Shown: positions 56,600 to 64,000 of the stretch, one piece after another
Layout: each line of letters opens with the position of its first letter
Position numbering within the stretch: the stretch's first letter is position 1
Source: Chelativorans intermedius
GTDB lineage: Bacteria; Pseudomonadota; Alphaproteobacteria; Rhizobiales; Rhizobiaceae
NCBI RefSeq assembly: GCF_025398255.1
Contig: NZ_JAODNW010000022.1
Location: 44,797-108,796, forward strand
Length of the DNA: 64,000 nucleotides
Reading direction: 5' to 3'
Made by a program: the position numbers and the translations under genes
The notes under the pieces: model-generated
What the model was told of the DNA's origin: nothing
Seen by the model: only the letters and a program-made list of their open reading frames with translations
Databases searched by the model: none

Positions 56600-58627
56600 T
56601 CAGTTGTCAAGCTTCTGCAGAATGTACCCGGGAAAGATCACTTCATTGCAATCGATGCCAGCGGTTATTGGCCTTAGAATTTCAATGTCTTCGCTCGTGG
56701 AGAAGATGACCTGCTGGCCACGGTGCTTAGCACTAGCGGCACGACTCAAGAGGTTTTCGAAGCTCGGGCGAGAAGACGATTGTTGCCGCGGTTCATCGAA
56801 CACGAGTAGCCCCGGGTGATTGGTCGACTTCTCACACGCCAATTCGAGAAGACCGATTTGGTAGGCCCACTTCAGTCGGATTGCATCACTTGCCGATGTC
56901 TCAAATCCGATCTCGAAGCCTTCTTTCTCGGGCCTGTAACTGTCTTCTGATATTGACAGTTCAGAGGGTGAAAACGTGCTGAAACCAAAATCCCCTGCTC
57001 GGCCCTGAACGAGACGTGTGAGGCGACTGAGCTTGTCTTTATCCTGCTGAGACAGTTTCTCTGCGGGTATCTCCGCGCGCTCCTGTAGAAGATTGGAGTA
57101 GGCCTCCTGCAGGCCTCGAAGTCGATCCATGGCGTCATCAAAGATGGCTTGGAGTGCTTCCAGATCTCGCAACCTCGCCTCGGCGCGAATGCGCTCCTCG
57201 ATGACGGCCGCTGACGGATTTGATCCAGGCGCTACCAATTCAGATCGGAGAAGTCGGATTTGTGCGTAATGATCTGTCAGTTGTCGACCGACAGCTGAGA
57301 GTTGATTTCTCCTTTCGCTCTCCTCCCTTTCCTCTCTGGCAAGGATGTCCTCGAACATCTTCTTCTGTGACCGGATGTACTCGATATTGTCAGAGACAGG
57401 CATGACCGCGGATAGAGCTTCTTGAGCCAACAACGTGTCTGCAAGCGCCTGTTCGCAGGTCGGGCACCTATCTGGAGTCAATGCGGCTGTGACGCCTGAA
57501 TAGCGCTGTAGTCTTTGAACATCGAGATTCTTCACCAAATCATCATCGAGAGCGGTGATTCGCCGCTGTAGGGCCCGCATGTCAGCCAGCTTTATTTGCT
57601 GAATTCCATGGAGCCGAATTCGCTCTGTGTTCAGTTCGTCGACTCGTTGCGTCAACTGCTGCAGCTTTTGCGTAACCTCTTCCGACTGATCTTCGACGTC
57701 TGGAACCGCCTTGGAGGCAAGGTCTGCAATGCTTCCTCTGAGTTGCGAAACGACAGAATTCAGAGAATGCCATTCAGTTCCCTGGGCCAACTCCACATGG
57801 GCATTCGACAATGCAGCCGGATCAGCGACGGGAGTCTCGCTCAATGCCGCGATCCTGCCCCCATTTCGTGCAACGAACCGATCGAGTTCCTGCCTGACAA
57901 CAGACCATTCTTTAGCATTAGCGGCAACGCGTTCCGCCAATCGCTCACGCTGCATCTCGAGCTTGTACACGTCCAGGTCCATGATAAACTCGACGGCCCG
58001 CTTATGGACCTCTCGAATTCTCATGTATGTAGGAATTGCGGCTGGAATGGCCGTCCAGCCGAACTTTTGCTCGACCCAGAACAAGGGAAACACGGTTTCT
58101 AGATAAAGCTTCGTCTCAGGCGCGTCATATCTTCGAACCTGTGGCAGGCGCCATCCCAGAAAGCCTTCCAGGAAATGATGAAAGCCATCCTCCCGTTGGG
58201 CAGCTCCAGGATCCAAAACGAAGTAGTTTTGCCGCCTGAGGCCGATTGCGCCGTCCGTTAAGGCGGCCCCAAAATCAACCGTGACCAAGCGGGTGTCAGT
58301 GGCCGCTTTTGCCGCGCGATTGACGGTTATGACCTGATCGTCTCCATTGGCAATTTCGAGCGAAACACTCGACTCGATCACCTCGACACGCTTTTCGTCG
58401 TCGGTATTCAAATAGCTTGTCATTGCATGCGGCAGAGGAATTTCTCGCCGTGGGCTTAGCATCCGCTCCAGACCTAAAGCATACAACATGCCCTGCATGC
58501 AGGTTGACTTGCCCTTGGTGTTGTCGGCCCACAAAACGGTCAACCCAGAAGCGAACGGAACATCGGCACCATACACGCCATCCGTCGTCACGGCCCGAAG
58601 TCTCAGGCGCCGAAAGCGCAGCGTCAT
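56600..58627 (-). CDS. ABC-3C-like ABC ATPase with CxxC hook
   Basis: This 675-residue protein begins MTLRFRRLRLRAVTTDGVYG and has a non-canonical Walker A, WADNTKGKST (33-42), where the first Gly of GxxxxGK is replaced. A coiled-coil middle carries CPTC at 388-391, and the C-terminal head has Walker B LLVFDEPRQQ (607-616) and FSTSED. The layout (head, coil with zinc hook, head) is that of SMC/RecN-like ABC ATPases in three-component conflict systems. It overlaps the middle gene by ATGA. It does not closely resemble the 833-residue ATPase of module A. Confidence 0.75.
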   Translation of the reverse strand: MTLRFRRLRLRAVTTDGVYGADVPFASGLTVLWADNTKGKSTCMQGMLYALGLERMLSPRREIPLPHAMTSYLNTDDEKRVEVIESSVSLEIANGDDQVITVNRAAKAATDTRLVTVDFGAALTDGAIGLRRQNYFVLDPGAAQREDGFHHFLEGFLGWRLPQVRRYDAPETKLYLETVFPLFWVEQKFGWTAIPAAIPTYMRIREVHKRAVEFIMDLDVYKLEMQRERLAERVAANAKEWSVVRQELDRFVARNGGRIAALSETPVADPAALSNAHVELAQGTEWHSLNSVVSQLRGSIADLASKAVPDVEDQSEEVTQKLQQLTQRVDELNTERIRLHGIQQIKLADMRALQRRITALDDDLVKNLDVQRLQRYSGVTAALTPDRCPTCEQALADTLLAQEALSAVMPVSDNIEYIRSQKKMFEDILAREEREESERRNQLSAVGRQLTDHYAQIRLLRSELVAPGSNPSAAVIEERIRAEARLRDLEALQAIFDDAMDRLRGLQEAYSNLLQERAEIPAEKLSQQDKDKLSRLTRLVQGRAGDFGFSTFSPSELSISEDSYRPEKEGFEIGFETSASDAIRLKWAYQIGLLELACEKSTNHPGLLVFDEPRQQSSSRPSFENLLSRAASAKHRGQQVIFSTSEDIEILRPITAGIDCNEVIFPGYILQKLDN

Positions 58628-59112
58628 ATCAGGTCCTCCAGACGCCAAACACGCTTCATCAGCGCATCAGTCATTCGCGGTGCTACCTCTCTCAAGAACT
58701 CCGTTTCCTCCTTCAAAGAGTCGCCCTGCTCCAAGATCGCTTGGGCCATTTTCTCCCCCTGCTCGGTGAGCGAAATCGACGTCCCTTTGTCGATCTTGAC
58801 AAGTTTCAGCCCGTGAGCGAGCGCCACAGCCCGATTGAGAGAGGGCTCGACGCGTACCGAAACCTCAGTCGGCCGATACTCCCCCGCCAAAAAACCGCGA
58901 ACTTCCTCCCGCCCTTCCGGCAGCCGGACAGCGTGGGCAAGGAACTGAAGCTTTTGAAAGTTGGATTTTTTCCCTCGGCTATAGAACAATGTCAGGACAA
59001 GAGTCGCCATTCCCCACGACATACGAAGGTCACCAGGAACGGGATCCGGGCGGGCTGTGTAAGTGAATGCTCCACCCAGGATGGCGCTGCGAAAGATGGA
59101 TTCATTGGACAT
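58624..59112 (-). CDS. Middle component of ABC-3C-like system
   Basis: From ATG 59112 this 162-residue protein reads MSNESIFRSAILGGAFTYTA, SWGMATLVLTLFYSRGKKSN and ends with a winged-helix-like part (VKIDKGTSISLTEQGEKMAQ). Small winged-helix proteins between an effector and an ABC ATPase are the hallmark of the middle component in ABC-three-component systems. It overlaps both neighbours, 11 bases with the effector and ATGA with the ATPase. The longer frame to 59178 overlaps the effector more and lacks a better start. Confidence 0.6.
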   Translation of the reverse strand: MSNESIFRSAILGGAFTYTARPDPVPGDLRMSWGMATLVLTLFYSRGKKSNFQKLQFLAHAVRLPEGREEVRGFLAGEYRPTEVSVRVEPSLNRAVALAHGLKLVKIDKGTSISLTEQGEKMAQAILEQGDSLKEETEFLREVAPRMTDALMKRVWRLEDLI

Positions 59113-60025
59113 TGGGGAAATCCAAGGGACAGCGCATGATCCATTCACAGATCGACCCATAGGCAATCTGTTCGGCATTCTCGGTGGAAAGGCTTGGCGC
59201 AGCAGCTTGCACGGCCGCGATCAGGGCGTCGAGCTCTAAATGCAGAACCTCTCCCGCTGACCCGCCGGTTTGTGGGCCAGCAAATTGCAGACGTCGAGCA
59301 CGACTGTTGACCGCGGACATGACCTTTTCATGTAGCTCGGGCGAACTTGACCTCAATGCGTCGAGCAAACCGTTCCCCTGAAGGAAAGACCGCACAGCCT
59401 CGGATACGAAATCGTCAAGCTGATCCGGTCCGGCCCGCTTCTTCAGCTTTTGTGTGGCGTTTGATAGCAAGTTGGTGGAGCCGGCAGCCCAACTATCAAG
59501 TTCTGTCTGGGACGGAGTGGGCACCGACAGGGTGACCGTCGAGAGAGCCGAAATTCCAGCCGCAACGGAATCGTTCGGAAAGGAACTCACATCCTGAATC
59601 ACTACCTCGATTGCTGGATCGAGAGCAGCACAGCACGCATTCCGGAGATCTTCCGTTTTCTTGGCACAGTGAAGATTGACCTCTTTGCTGTCGTGCAAAG
59701 GTGCCACCAAGACCCAATGCCTGATGGGGATTCCGTGGAACAGCTTTCCGACTGGGATGCAGTTGGTAACCAGCTTTCCAAGGTCGGCTGTGATCTTCTT
59801 TTTCTGCCTTTCAGCGCGGGTAGCGATATCAATCGGCTCCTCGACCGCGTAACATTGGTACGCGACAGAGTCCTTTGTGCAGTAATAGTCTATTCCGTAG
59901 TCCCCTTTGTGCGCTGCAGGGATTTTTTGCACATGTAGCGGTCCATGGCGCGCCTGAAGGAGGCTGAGGGCAAAAAGCTCCCAGTCGTCCGGATTCCAGA
60001 CTTGAACTGCACTTGACATCGTCAC
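59102..60025 (-). CDS. Putative REase-like effector of ABC-3C-like system
   Basis: This 307-residue protein has an N-terminal alpha/beta part with WNPDDWELFALSLLQARHGP, then HKGDYGIDYYCTKDSVAYQC and YAVEEPIDIATRAER. The spacing of Glu16, Asp46 and the YQCYAVEE strand fits a PD-(D/E)xK-like nuclease, though the usual lysine of QxK is not present in the normal place. The C-terminal 150 residues are helical with no known motif. It is the first gene of the three-gene operon and could be its toxic effector. A Met at residue 3 may be the start. Confidence 0.55.
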   Translation of the reverse strand: MTMSSAVQVWNPDDWELFALSLLQARHGPLHVQKIPAAHKGDYGIDYYCTKDSVAYQCYAVEEPIDIATRAERQKKKITADLGKLVTNCIPVGKLFHGIPIRHWVLVAPLHDSKEVNLHCAKKTEDLRNACCAALDPAIEVVIQDVSSFPNDSVAAGISALSTVTLSVPTPSQTELDSWAAGSTNLLSNATQKLKKRAGPDQLDDFVSEAVRSFLQGNGLLDALRSSSPELHEKVMSAVNSRARRLQFAGPQTGGSAGEVLHLELDALIAAVQAAAPSLSTENAEQIAYGSICEWIMRCPLDFPNVQ

Positions 60026-60117
60026 AAATACCCCCCGAATTCGGCAAGTTTATCCACCATAGGCCATAATTCAACATGAGACCGCAGAAGTAGAGCAACT
60101 ACAGCGGCTACTTCGGC

Positions 60118-61224
60118 CTATAATATGCCCCAGGCTCTATAGCGTCCCCTCCCCGTCATCTCGCGGACGCCGAGTTCTGCAATCAGGTTCAAGGCCCCGC
60201 GCGGCGTGATCCTCGCCGCCTTCGCGACCATGTGCGCCGACACGATCGGCCGTGACAAAAGCAGAGCGACGGCGATAGGAAGACTACTGGTTGATCGCTT
60301 GCCTGCGGCTTTCCTTTCGAGCTGGCGCTTTGCCAGGGTCAACCGGTCGATGTCCTTCACCCCGACCGCCGCCGCCGCCGTCATCGCATCCAGAAAGGCA
60401 ATCAGCCTCTCCGTTCGATCACGTGCACGTCGCCGCTCACGGGGGATTCCCCGCAGCCCCACCGAATAGGCCAACAAGTGCGATCGGATCTTTCCGCGAG
60501 CTCTGAGGAAATCCGAGACGAGAACCTGCCCGAGCCAGTGCTGACGTTGAAGCGGTTCTAGATGCTCCCAAGCGTCCCAAAGAACGGCCGCCGCCAAGGT
60601 TGCCGGAACTGCTCCGACCTCTTTCGCCAGTTCGAGCCATTCAGCGATCCGTTCGCTTTCATCCCAATCCGGGTCGTGAATGACCAGTTCACCAACACTG
60701 ACCTCCGGTTCACGCTTCTTCTGGTTGCCAGGCGCGCCGCCATCGATCAGCCATTTGGTTCGGGCGAGGACTTCATCGATCTCAGCCAGCTCGGGAGACA
60801 GTGCATCGTCCTCCTCTAACTCGACCTTGCCCCCCTCCCCTCCCCTGTCGACCTGCTCGACCTCGCCCGCAGACTCTTCCGGAATGCCAGCAAGCGCCAT
60901 GATGCCCGATCGCGAAACCGCCCAGCCAGGATCGTTTCTCGCAATACGGCGCCTAGCTCGCACGATCCGATGGGCGACAACGAGCTCGTGGCTCGGCGCG
61001 CGGACATCCATTTGCGCATCGTGGAGAACGAGATCTTCAAGATGAACGAGTTCGCCCGCGACCCACATACTGGAGACGGAATCGAAGAAGTCGGCCCGCT
61101 CGGCGAACCCGGGTCCAACCTCGGACCGAGCAACGCGCTCATCGAGCCGCGCGAGCGCATCCTCCGCGGCCGAAATCGGCTCCAGCAGGGCCTCGTGGTT
61201 CAACTTGCAGAATTCATAAGTCAT
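60118..61224 (-). CDS. RHE_PE00001/DUF1612 family plasmid protein with HTH
   Basis: From ATG 61224 this is a 368-residue protein of a family typical of rhizobial repABC plasmids. The N-terminal half has LVLHDAQMDVRAPSHELVVA and HRIVRARRRIARNDPGWAVS. The C-terminal half has an HTH-like segment (AHMVAKAARITPRGALNLIA) and GRGRYRAWGIL. It is probably DNA-binding. A near-perfect 15-base palindrome lies 31 bases before its start and may be its own operator. It faces away from the resolvase gene. Confidence 0.75.
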   Translation of the reverse strand: MTYEFCKLNHEALLEPISAAEDALARLDERVARSEVGPGFAERADFFDSVSSMWVAGELVHLEDLVLHDAQMDVRAPSHELVVAHRIVRARRRIARNDPGWAVSRSGIMALAGIPEESAGEVEQVDRGGEGGKVELEEDDALSPELAEIDEVLARTKWLIDGGAPGNQKKREPEVSVGELVIHDPDWDESERIAEWLELAKEVGAVPATLAAAVLWDAWEHLEPLQRQHWLGQVLVSDFLRARGKIRSHLLAYSVGLRGIPRERRRARDRTERLIAFLDAMTAAAAVGVKDIDRLTLAKRQLERKAAGKRSTSSLPIAVALLLSRPIVSAHMVAKAARITPRGALNLIAELGVREMTGRGRYRAWGIL

Positions 61225-61250
61225 TGATAGCACGGTGCTTCATATGCCAT

Positions 61251-61279
61251 ACGGAAGGTATCATACCTTTCACTTCCGT
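61251..61279. promoter_or_regulatory. Nested palindrome upstream of RHE_PE00001 gene
   Basis: A perfect 15-base palindrome AAGGTATCATACCTT (61255-61269) lies next to inverted repeats ACGGAAG (61251-61257) and CTTCCGT (61273-61279). It is 31 bases before the ATG at 61224, in the promoter position. It looks like an operator for a dimeric regulator, most simply the downstream HTH protein. Confidence 0.55.
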
Positions 61280-61435
61280 CACACCTGTATTTGCCCGCCG
61301 CCTCTTTATAGAAAGGAGCGCTGCGGCCTCCATCATTGAACAGAGGCCCGCCAATTGATGCTCACATCGACGAAAGAGCCTGTCTTTCCGGGTTTCTCGG
61401 CGCTTTGCGCGGTCAGAAGGGCACCTAGGAGACGT

Positions 61436-61474
61436 TTACAAACGATCGGTTATCCGTATCTTCTATGTTTGTAA
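61436..61474. promoter_or_regulatory. Inverted repeat before the resolvase gene
   Basis: TTACAAAC (61436-61443) and GTTTGTAA (61467-61474) are exact inverted repeats separated by 23 bases. The right arm is 34 bases before the resolvase ATG. The size and position fit either an operator or one dimer site of a res site for the adjacent recombinase. Confidence 0.45.
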
Positions 61475-61507
61475 TTTCACCTTCAACCCGGCTCTCAGGC
61501 TCTCCAA

Positions 61508-62431
61508 ATGACCAAAACACCGCCCAATCGCTCCTCTCGTCGACCACAGGGCCGGCTTATCGGCTATGCGCGCGTCTCCACGGACGAGCAGGCGACGGAA
61601 GCGCAGGAGATGGAACTGCGGTCGGCCGGATGCGACACAATCATCCAGGAGCATGGCTCCGGCGCCTCGCGGACCCGCCCTGCCCTCGCCCGGCTTGTGC
61701 GCGAGATCGGCGCCGGCGACACCCTCGTTGTGGTTCGGCTCGACCGCCTAGCGCGCTCGGTGAGCCACCTGCTCAATGTTATCGAGGAGCTGACGACCAA
61801 AGGCGCATATTTCCGCTCGCTGTGCGATCCCATCGATACCACGACGCCGCAAGGCATGTTTTCGCTGCAGGTCCTTGGCGCCGTCGCCCAGCTGGAACGG
61901 GCACTCAACTCGGAGCGGACGAAGGCAGGCGTCAAAGCTGCCAAGGCAAAAGGCCGGCTACCAGGCAATCCCGGGGTCAGGGAACGTCGGCCGGAGATGC
62001 TGGCCAAGATGACGGCTGCTCAGAAGGCGGCTTACGGCGCGCGCATCCAGTCCACTGCCAATCAATGGCTTCCAATCGTTCGGCGCATGCGCCCGGACCA
62101 CACCTGGGACGATATCTCGCGCATGCTCAAGCAACGCGGCTTCGATTGGACCCCGGAGCGCTTGCGGCGCGCGGTGAAGTGGATGGTTAGCGAAGGCATG
62201 GCCGACAAGTCGCTCCTGAGAAAGTCGCCGCCACGACCGCCACAGGACCGCCTGATGACGCTTGTGGCGGGCATCCATTCCTCCAACCCGGAGCTCACCT
62301 TGCGCGAAATCGCAAACCAGCTCGAGCGCCTTCATGAGCGCACGCCGCGGGGCGGTACGAGATGGGCGCCCTCCTCCGTCAAGAATCTTCTCGACCGGGC
62401 AAAGCGCAGCGGCCTGCTCCAGGCAGCCTGA
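61508..62431 (+). CDS. Serine recombinase (resolvase/invertase family)
   Basis: This 307-residue protein has the N-terminal catalytic domain of serine recombinases: LIGYARVSTDEQATEAQ with Ser24, VVRLDRLARSVSHLLNVIE with the two catalytic arginines, and GMFSLQVLGAVAQLERALNS followed by the E-helix. The C-terminal about 150 residues are longer than in Tn3 resolvases and hold two helical DNA-binding parts. It probably resolves plasmid multimers. A candidate site lies just upstream. Confidence 0.88.
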   Translation: MTKTPPNRSSRRPQGRLIGYARVSTDEQATEAQEMELRSAGCDTIIQEHGSGASRTRPALARLVREIGAGDTLVVVRLDRLARSVSHLLNVIEELTTKGAYFRSLCDPIDTTTPQGMFSLQVLGAVAQLERALNSERTKAGVKAAKAKGRLPGNPGVRERRPEMLAKMTAAQKAAYGARIQSTANQWLPIVRRMRPDHTWDDISRMLKQRGFDWTPERLRRAVKWMVSEGMADKSLLRKSPPRPPQDRLMTLVAGIHSSNPELTLREIANQLERLHERTPRGGTRWAPSSVKNLLDRAKRSGLLQAA

Positions 62432-62527
62432 GCACGGAAGCCGGAATGACGTTGGGGCGCGAACGCGGTACAGATCGCGGGTGCCGACCGTCGCCAGCAT
62501 ACGCCAACAAACCCGGAGAGCGCTGCA

Positions 62528-62737
62528 ATGGAAACGATGACCGTCAACAACCGGGACGACTTCGCGCAATGGGCGATCGCGCGGGCCCAATCGATCCTGG
62601 AGGACCAAGGTTCGGATCTCGCTACGGCGGTGCGGAACGAAGACGAACCACGGATCGGTGAAACCGCAAACGCTCTTGGCCAAGCGATCGTCGACGCACT
62701 GCTCGAGGCATTCGACGAGCTTGTCGACGGCGACTGA
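62528..62737 (+). CDS. Small acidic plasmid protein, 69 aa
   Basis: With a GGAGAG site seven bases upstream, this frame reads METMTVNNRDDFAQWAIARA and ends LLEAFDELVDGD. It is acidic, helical and soluble. Its position, convergent with repC and next to a resolvase, fits a plasmid-borne accessory gene. No named family is known to me. Confidence 0.6.
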   Translation: METMTVNNRDDFAQWAIARAQSILEDQGSDLATAVRNEDEPRIGETANALGQAIVDALLEAFDELVDGD

Positions 62738-62800
62738 GCGCAAAATTTCCGCAGCAGGATGGCCGGGGGAAACAAGGCAGTTCGGCTCATCGAGGTACCC

Positions 62801-64000
62801 TCACCTTCTCGGGCGTTCCAGCGACCGCAGCAGCGCGTCCGAGACTTCCAAACGCTCGCCTGCCTTGTTCCCGTCGCTTTGCGGTTCCGTACGCTTTTCA
62901 GCTGAAGACCGGCTGGCGTCCAGCTTGGCGCGCAAAAGCGCCATGACCATCGGCCAGGTGGAGAATTTGCCCTCCCTCGCCTTGTCCGTCAGGCTGCGCA
63001 GGTAACCACCAGCGCTGTTGATCTGGTCGGAGCGCTGCAGGATCGCCGCGAGCGTAATCGCGGCCTGAACCTCGCCCATGGCCTCGCAGGCTTCTCGCCA
63101 GGCGCTCGGGCTGACCCCAAGCAGTGGCCGGGCCACCTCCGCGGCCGCCAGAAAGTCCCGCCAGTGGCGTATCTCGCCCCCTGGCACCAAATCCTTCACG
63201 TCCGGGCAAGCATCAAGCACGATCCCCAAGGGCAACTCCCGCTTCGGCAAAATCCGCAGGTTGTCGTTTTCCGCGGCGCTGCCGCCCGCTTCATTCTCTT
63301 TTCGAGAGCCTTCTTCAGATTCAGATATGGAGTCTGGGTTTGAATTCTGTATGTGGCGACCAGAATGGGACTCATTGGCGTCCGGATTCTGTGTTTTTGC
63401 AAATGATTCCAACACCTCGAGGATCTCCGTGTAGAGACCGTGGAGATCACAGCAGATGTCCTCGATGAGTTGCCTCGGGGCAGATCGCGGCAGGCGGCCG
63501 ACAATAGCCTGGTAGGACTGCTGTACCCTGCCCCAATTGCCCGGAACGTTCTCCTCGATGCCGGTCTCGATCAGCTTGACGACGTCGCGGCGTAGGAGCG
63601 TCAGGCGTTCCTTGGCAAGCCGAAAGGCATTCTTTTCGGCCCGAACTGCGTCCGCCAGTTCCTCAAACTCCTCCGCTCGGGCAACGATCGGGGCCAGATC
63701 GAAGCCGTAGGCCTGTTCGACCTGCCCGCCCCTGCCCTTGCGGGCGAAGCGTTTGCCGTTCGGACTATCGCGACGAATGATCAGCCCGCAGTCGACCAAA
63801 ACGGCCAGGTGCCGCCGCAGCGTTGTCGCCGGCATGCCGTTTGCACGAGCCATGAGTTGCTCGTTTGAAGGCCAGACAATCAGTTCACCGTCGCCCGAGA
63901 GCTCCGTTTCTGGATGGAACGAGAGCAGGGCATTGAGAATGGCCAGCGAGCGGTCCGTGGCGCCGATCAGGTCGCGCGCTTCCCGGATCGTGTGGAACAC
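62801..64000 (-). CDS. repC: RepC, plasmid replication initiator (5' end outside window)
   Basis: The frame is open to the right edge and covers 399 residues plus stop. REARDLIGATDRSLAILNALL, the ELIVWPSNEQLMARANGMPA segment and TTLRRHLAVLVDCGLIIRRD (winged helix) are the conserved N-terminal RepC DNA-binding domain. The C-terminal block includes ASPSAWREACEAMGEVQ-like sequence and INSAGGYLRSLTDKA. The first about 40 residues of usual RepC are missing because the window ends, so the apparent GTG at 64000 is not the start. repA and repB should lie just beyond. The plasmid's copy control depends on this protein. Confidence 0.92.
   Translation of the reverse strand: MFHTIREARDLIGATDRSLAILNALLSFHPETELSGDGELIVWPSNEQLMARANGMPATTLRRHLAVLVDCGLIIRRDSPNGKRFARKGRGGQVEQAYGFDLAPIVARAEEFEELADAVRAEKNAFRLAKERLTLLRRDVVKLIETGIEENVPGNWGRVQQSYQAIVGRLPRSAPRQLIEDICCDLHGLYTEILEVLESFAKTQNPDANESHSGRHIQNSNPDSISESEEGSRKENEAGGSAAENDNLRILPKRELPLGIVLDACPDVKDLVPGGEIRHWRDFLAAAEVARPLLGVSPSAWREACEAMGEVQAAITLAAILQRSDQINSAGGYLRSLTDKAREGKFSTWPMVMALLRAKLDASRSSAEKRTEPQSDGNKAGERLEVSDALLRSLERPRR
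63280..63420. other. Low-GC region inside repC, candidate oriV
   Basis: The middle of repC has a clear dip in GC content (runs such as CAGATTCAGATATGGAGTCT and GAATTCTGTATG) compared with the surrounding sequence. In repABC plasmids the replication origin lies in an AT-rich stretch within the central part of repC. The position fits. No iterons are evident. Confidence 0.45.

Noticed and set aside
1..64000. CRISPR arrays, tRNA or rRNA genes
   Set aside because: No regularly spaced repeats and no recognisable tRNA or rRNA sequence were seen on either strand.

Overview
The window reads as part of a large repABC-type plasmid (or chromid) of a high-GC alphaproteobacterium of the Rhizobiales/Hyphomicrobiales. 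The evidence is a partial repC at the right edge, an RHE_PE00001/DUF1612 protein and a resolvase next to it, a Rhizobiales LexA box (GTTC-N7-GTTC), rhizobial dispersed palindromes, and imuA-imuB-dnaE2. The genus cannot be fixed from the sequence alone.

Layout. (1) 1-2,283: the end of an unknown gene, then a graveyard of plasmid backbone and IS remnants (DUF736, toprim/DUF3991, IS5, IS110). (2) 2,284-28,059: one DUF2238 membrane gene, then a long, mostly minus-strand metabolic block with many ATGA overlaps. In transcription order it runs phosphoketolase - acetate kinase; a small exported protein; DUF5676 - beta-CASP MBL hydrolase - AMP/thymidine phosphorylase - PRPP synthetase-like protein - CopB-type ATPase - DUF2933 - ICMT-like methyltransferase; a ppsA stub; beta-phosphoglucomutase/trehalose-6-phosphatase fusion - GH65 phosphorylase - D-lactate dehydrogenase-like protein - archaeal-type GAPDH - alpha-glucan phosphorylase; then Kef-type antiporter, APC permease, EamA exporter and lactate permease. 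The genes favour phosphorolysis and substrate-level ATP formation, as expected of a low-oxygen or energy-stress programme. (3) 28,060-39,720: copper/envelope-stress genes (DUF411, two Spy-like proteins, YVTN propeller, multicopper oxidase, DUF305, DUF302, cytochrome b561) mixed with broken genes. FNR/FixK-like boxes (TTGAT-N4-ATCAA or near matches) precede three small exported-protein genes at nearly the same distance.

(4) 39,820-50,604: an SOS mutagenesis locus, with imuA-imuB-dnaE2 facing away from a UvrD-like helicase, a YedK/HMCES-type SRAP protein and dinB. The dinB gene is cut by a 1,221-bp IS3-family (IS407-like) element with a 4-bp target duplication. (5) 50,605-60,025: a defence-like island. 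Module A has a CHAT-like protease and a HEPN RNase convergent with an SMC/RecN-like ATPase and its small partner; it lies between the 3' end of dinB and a second, diverged dinB 3' end. A RES/Xre toxin-antitoxin pair follows. Module B is a three-gene operon of a possible REase-like effector, a small middle protein and a CxxC-hook ABC ATPase, resembling ABC-three-component (ABC-3C) systems. (6) 60,118-64,000: plasmid maintenance genes (RHE_PE00001 protein, resolvase, small protein, RepC) with two conspicuous palindromic sites.

The best candidates for an undescribed system are module A with its dinB-tail flanks, then module B, then the beta-CASP/AMP-phosphorylase/PRPP-synthetase cassette.
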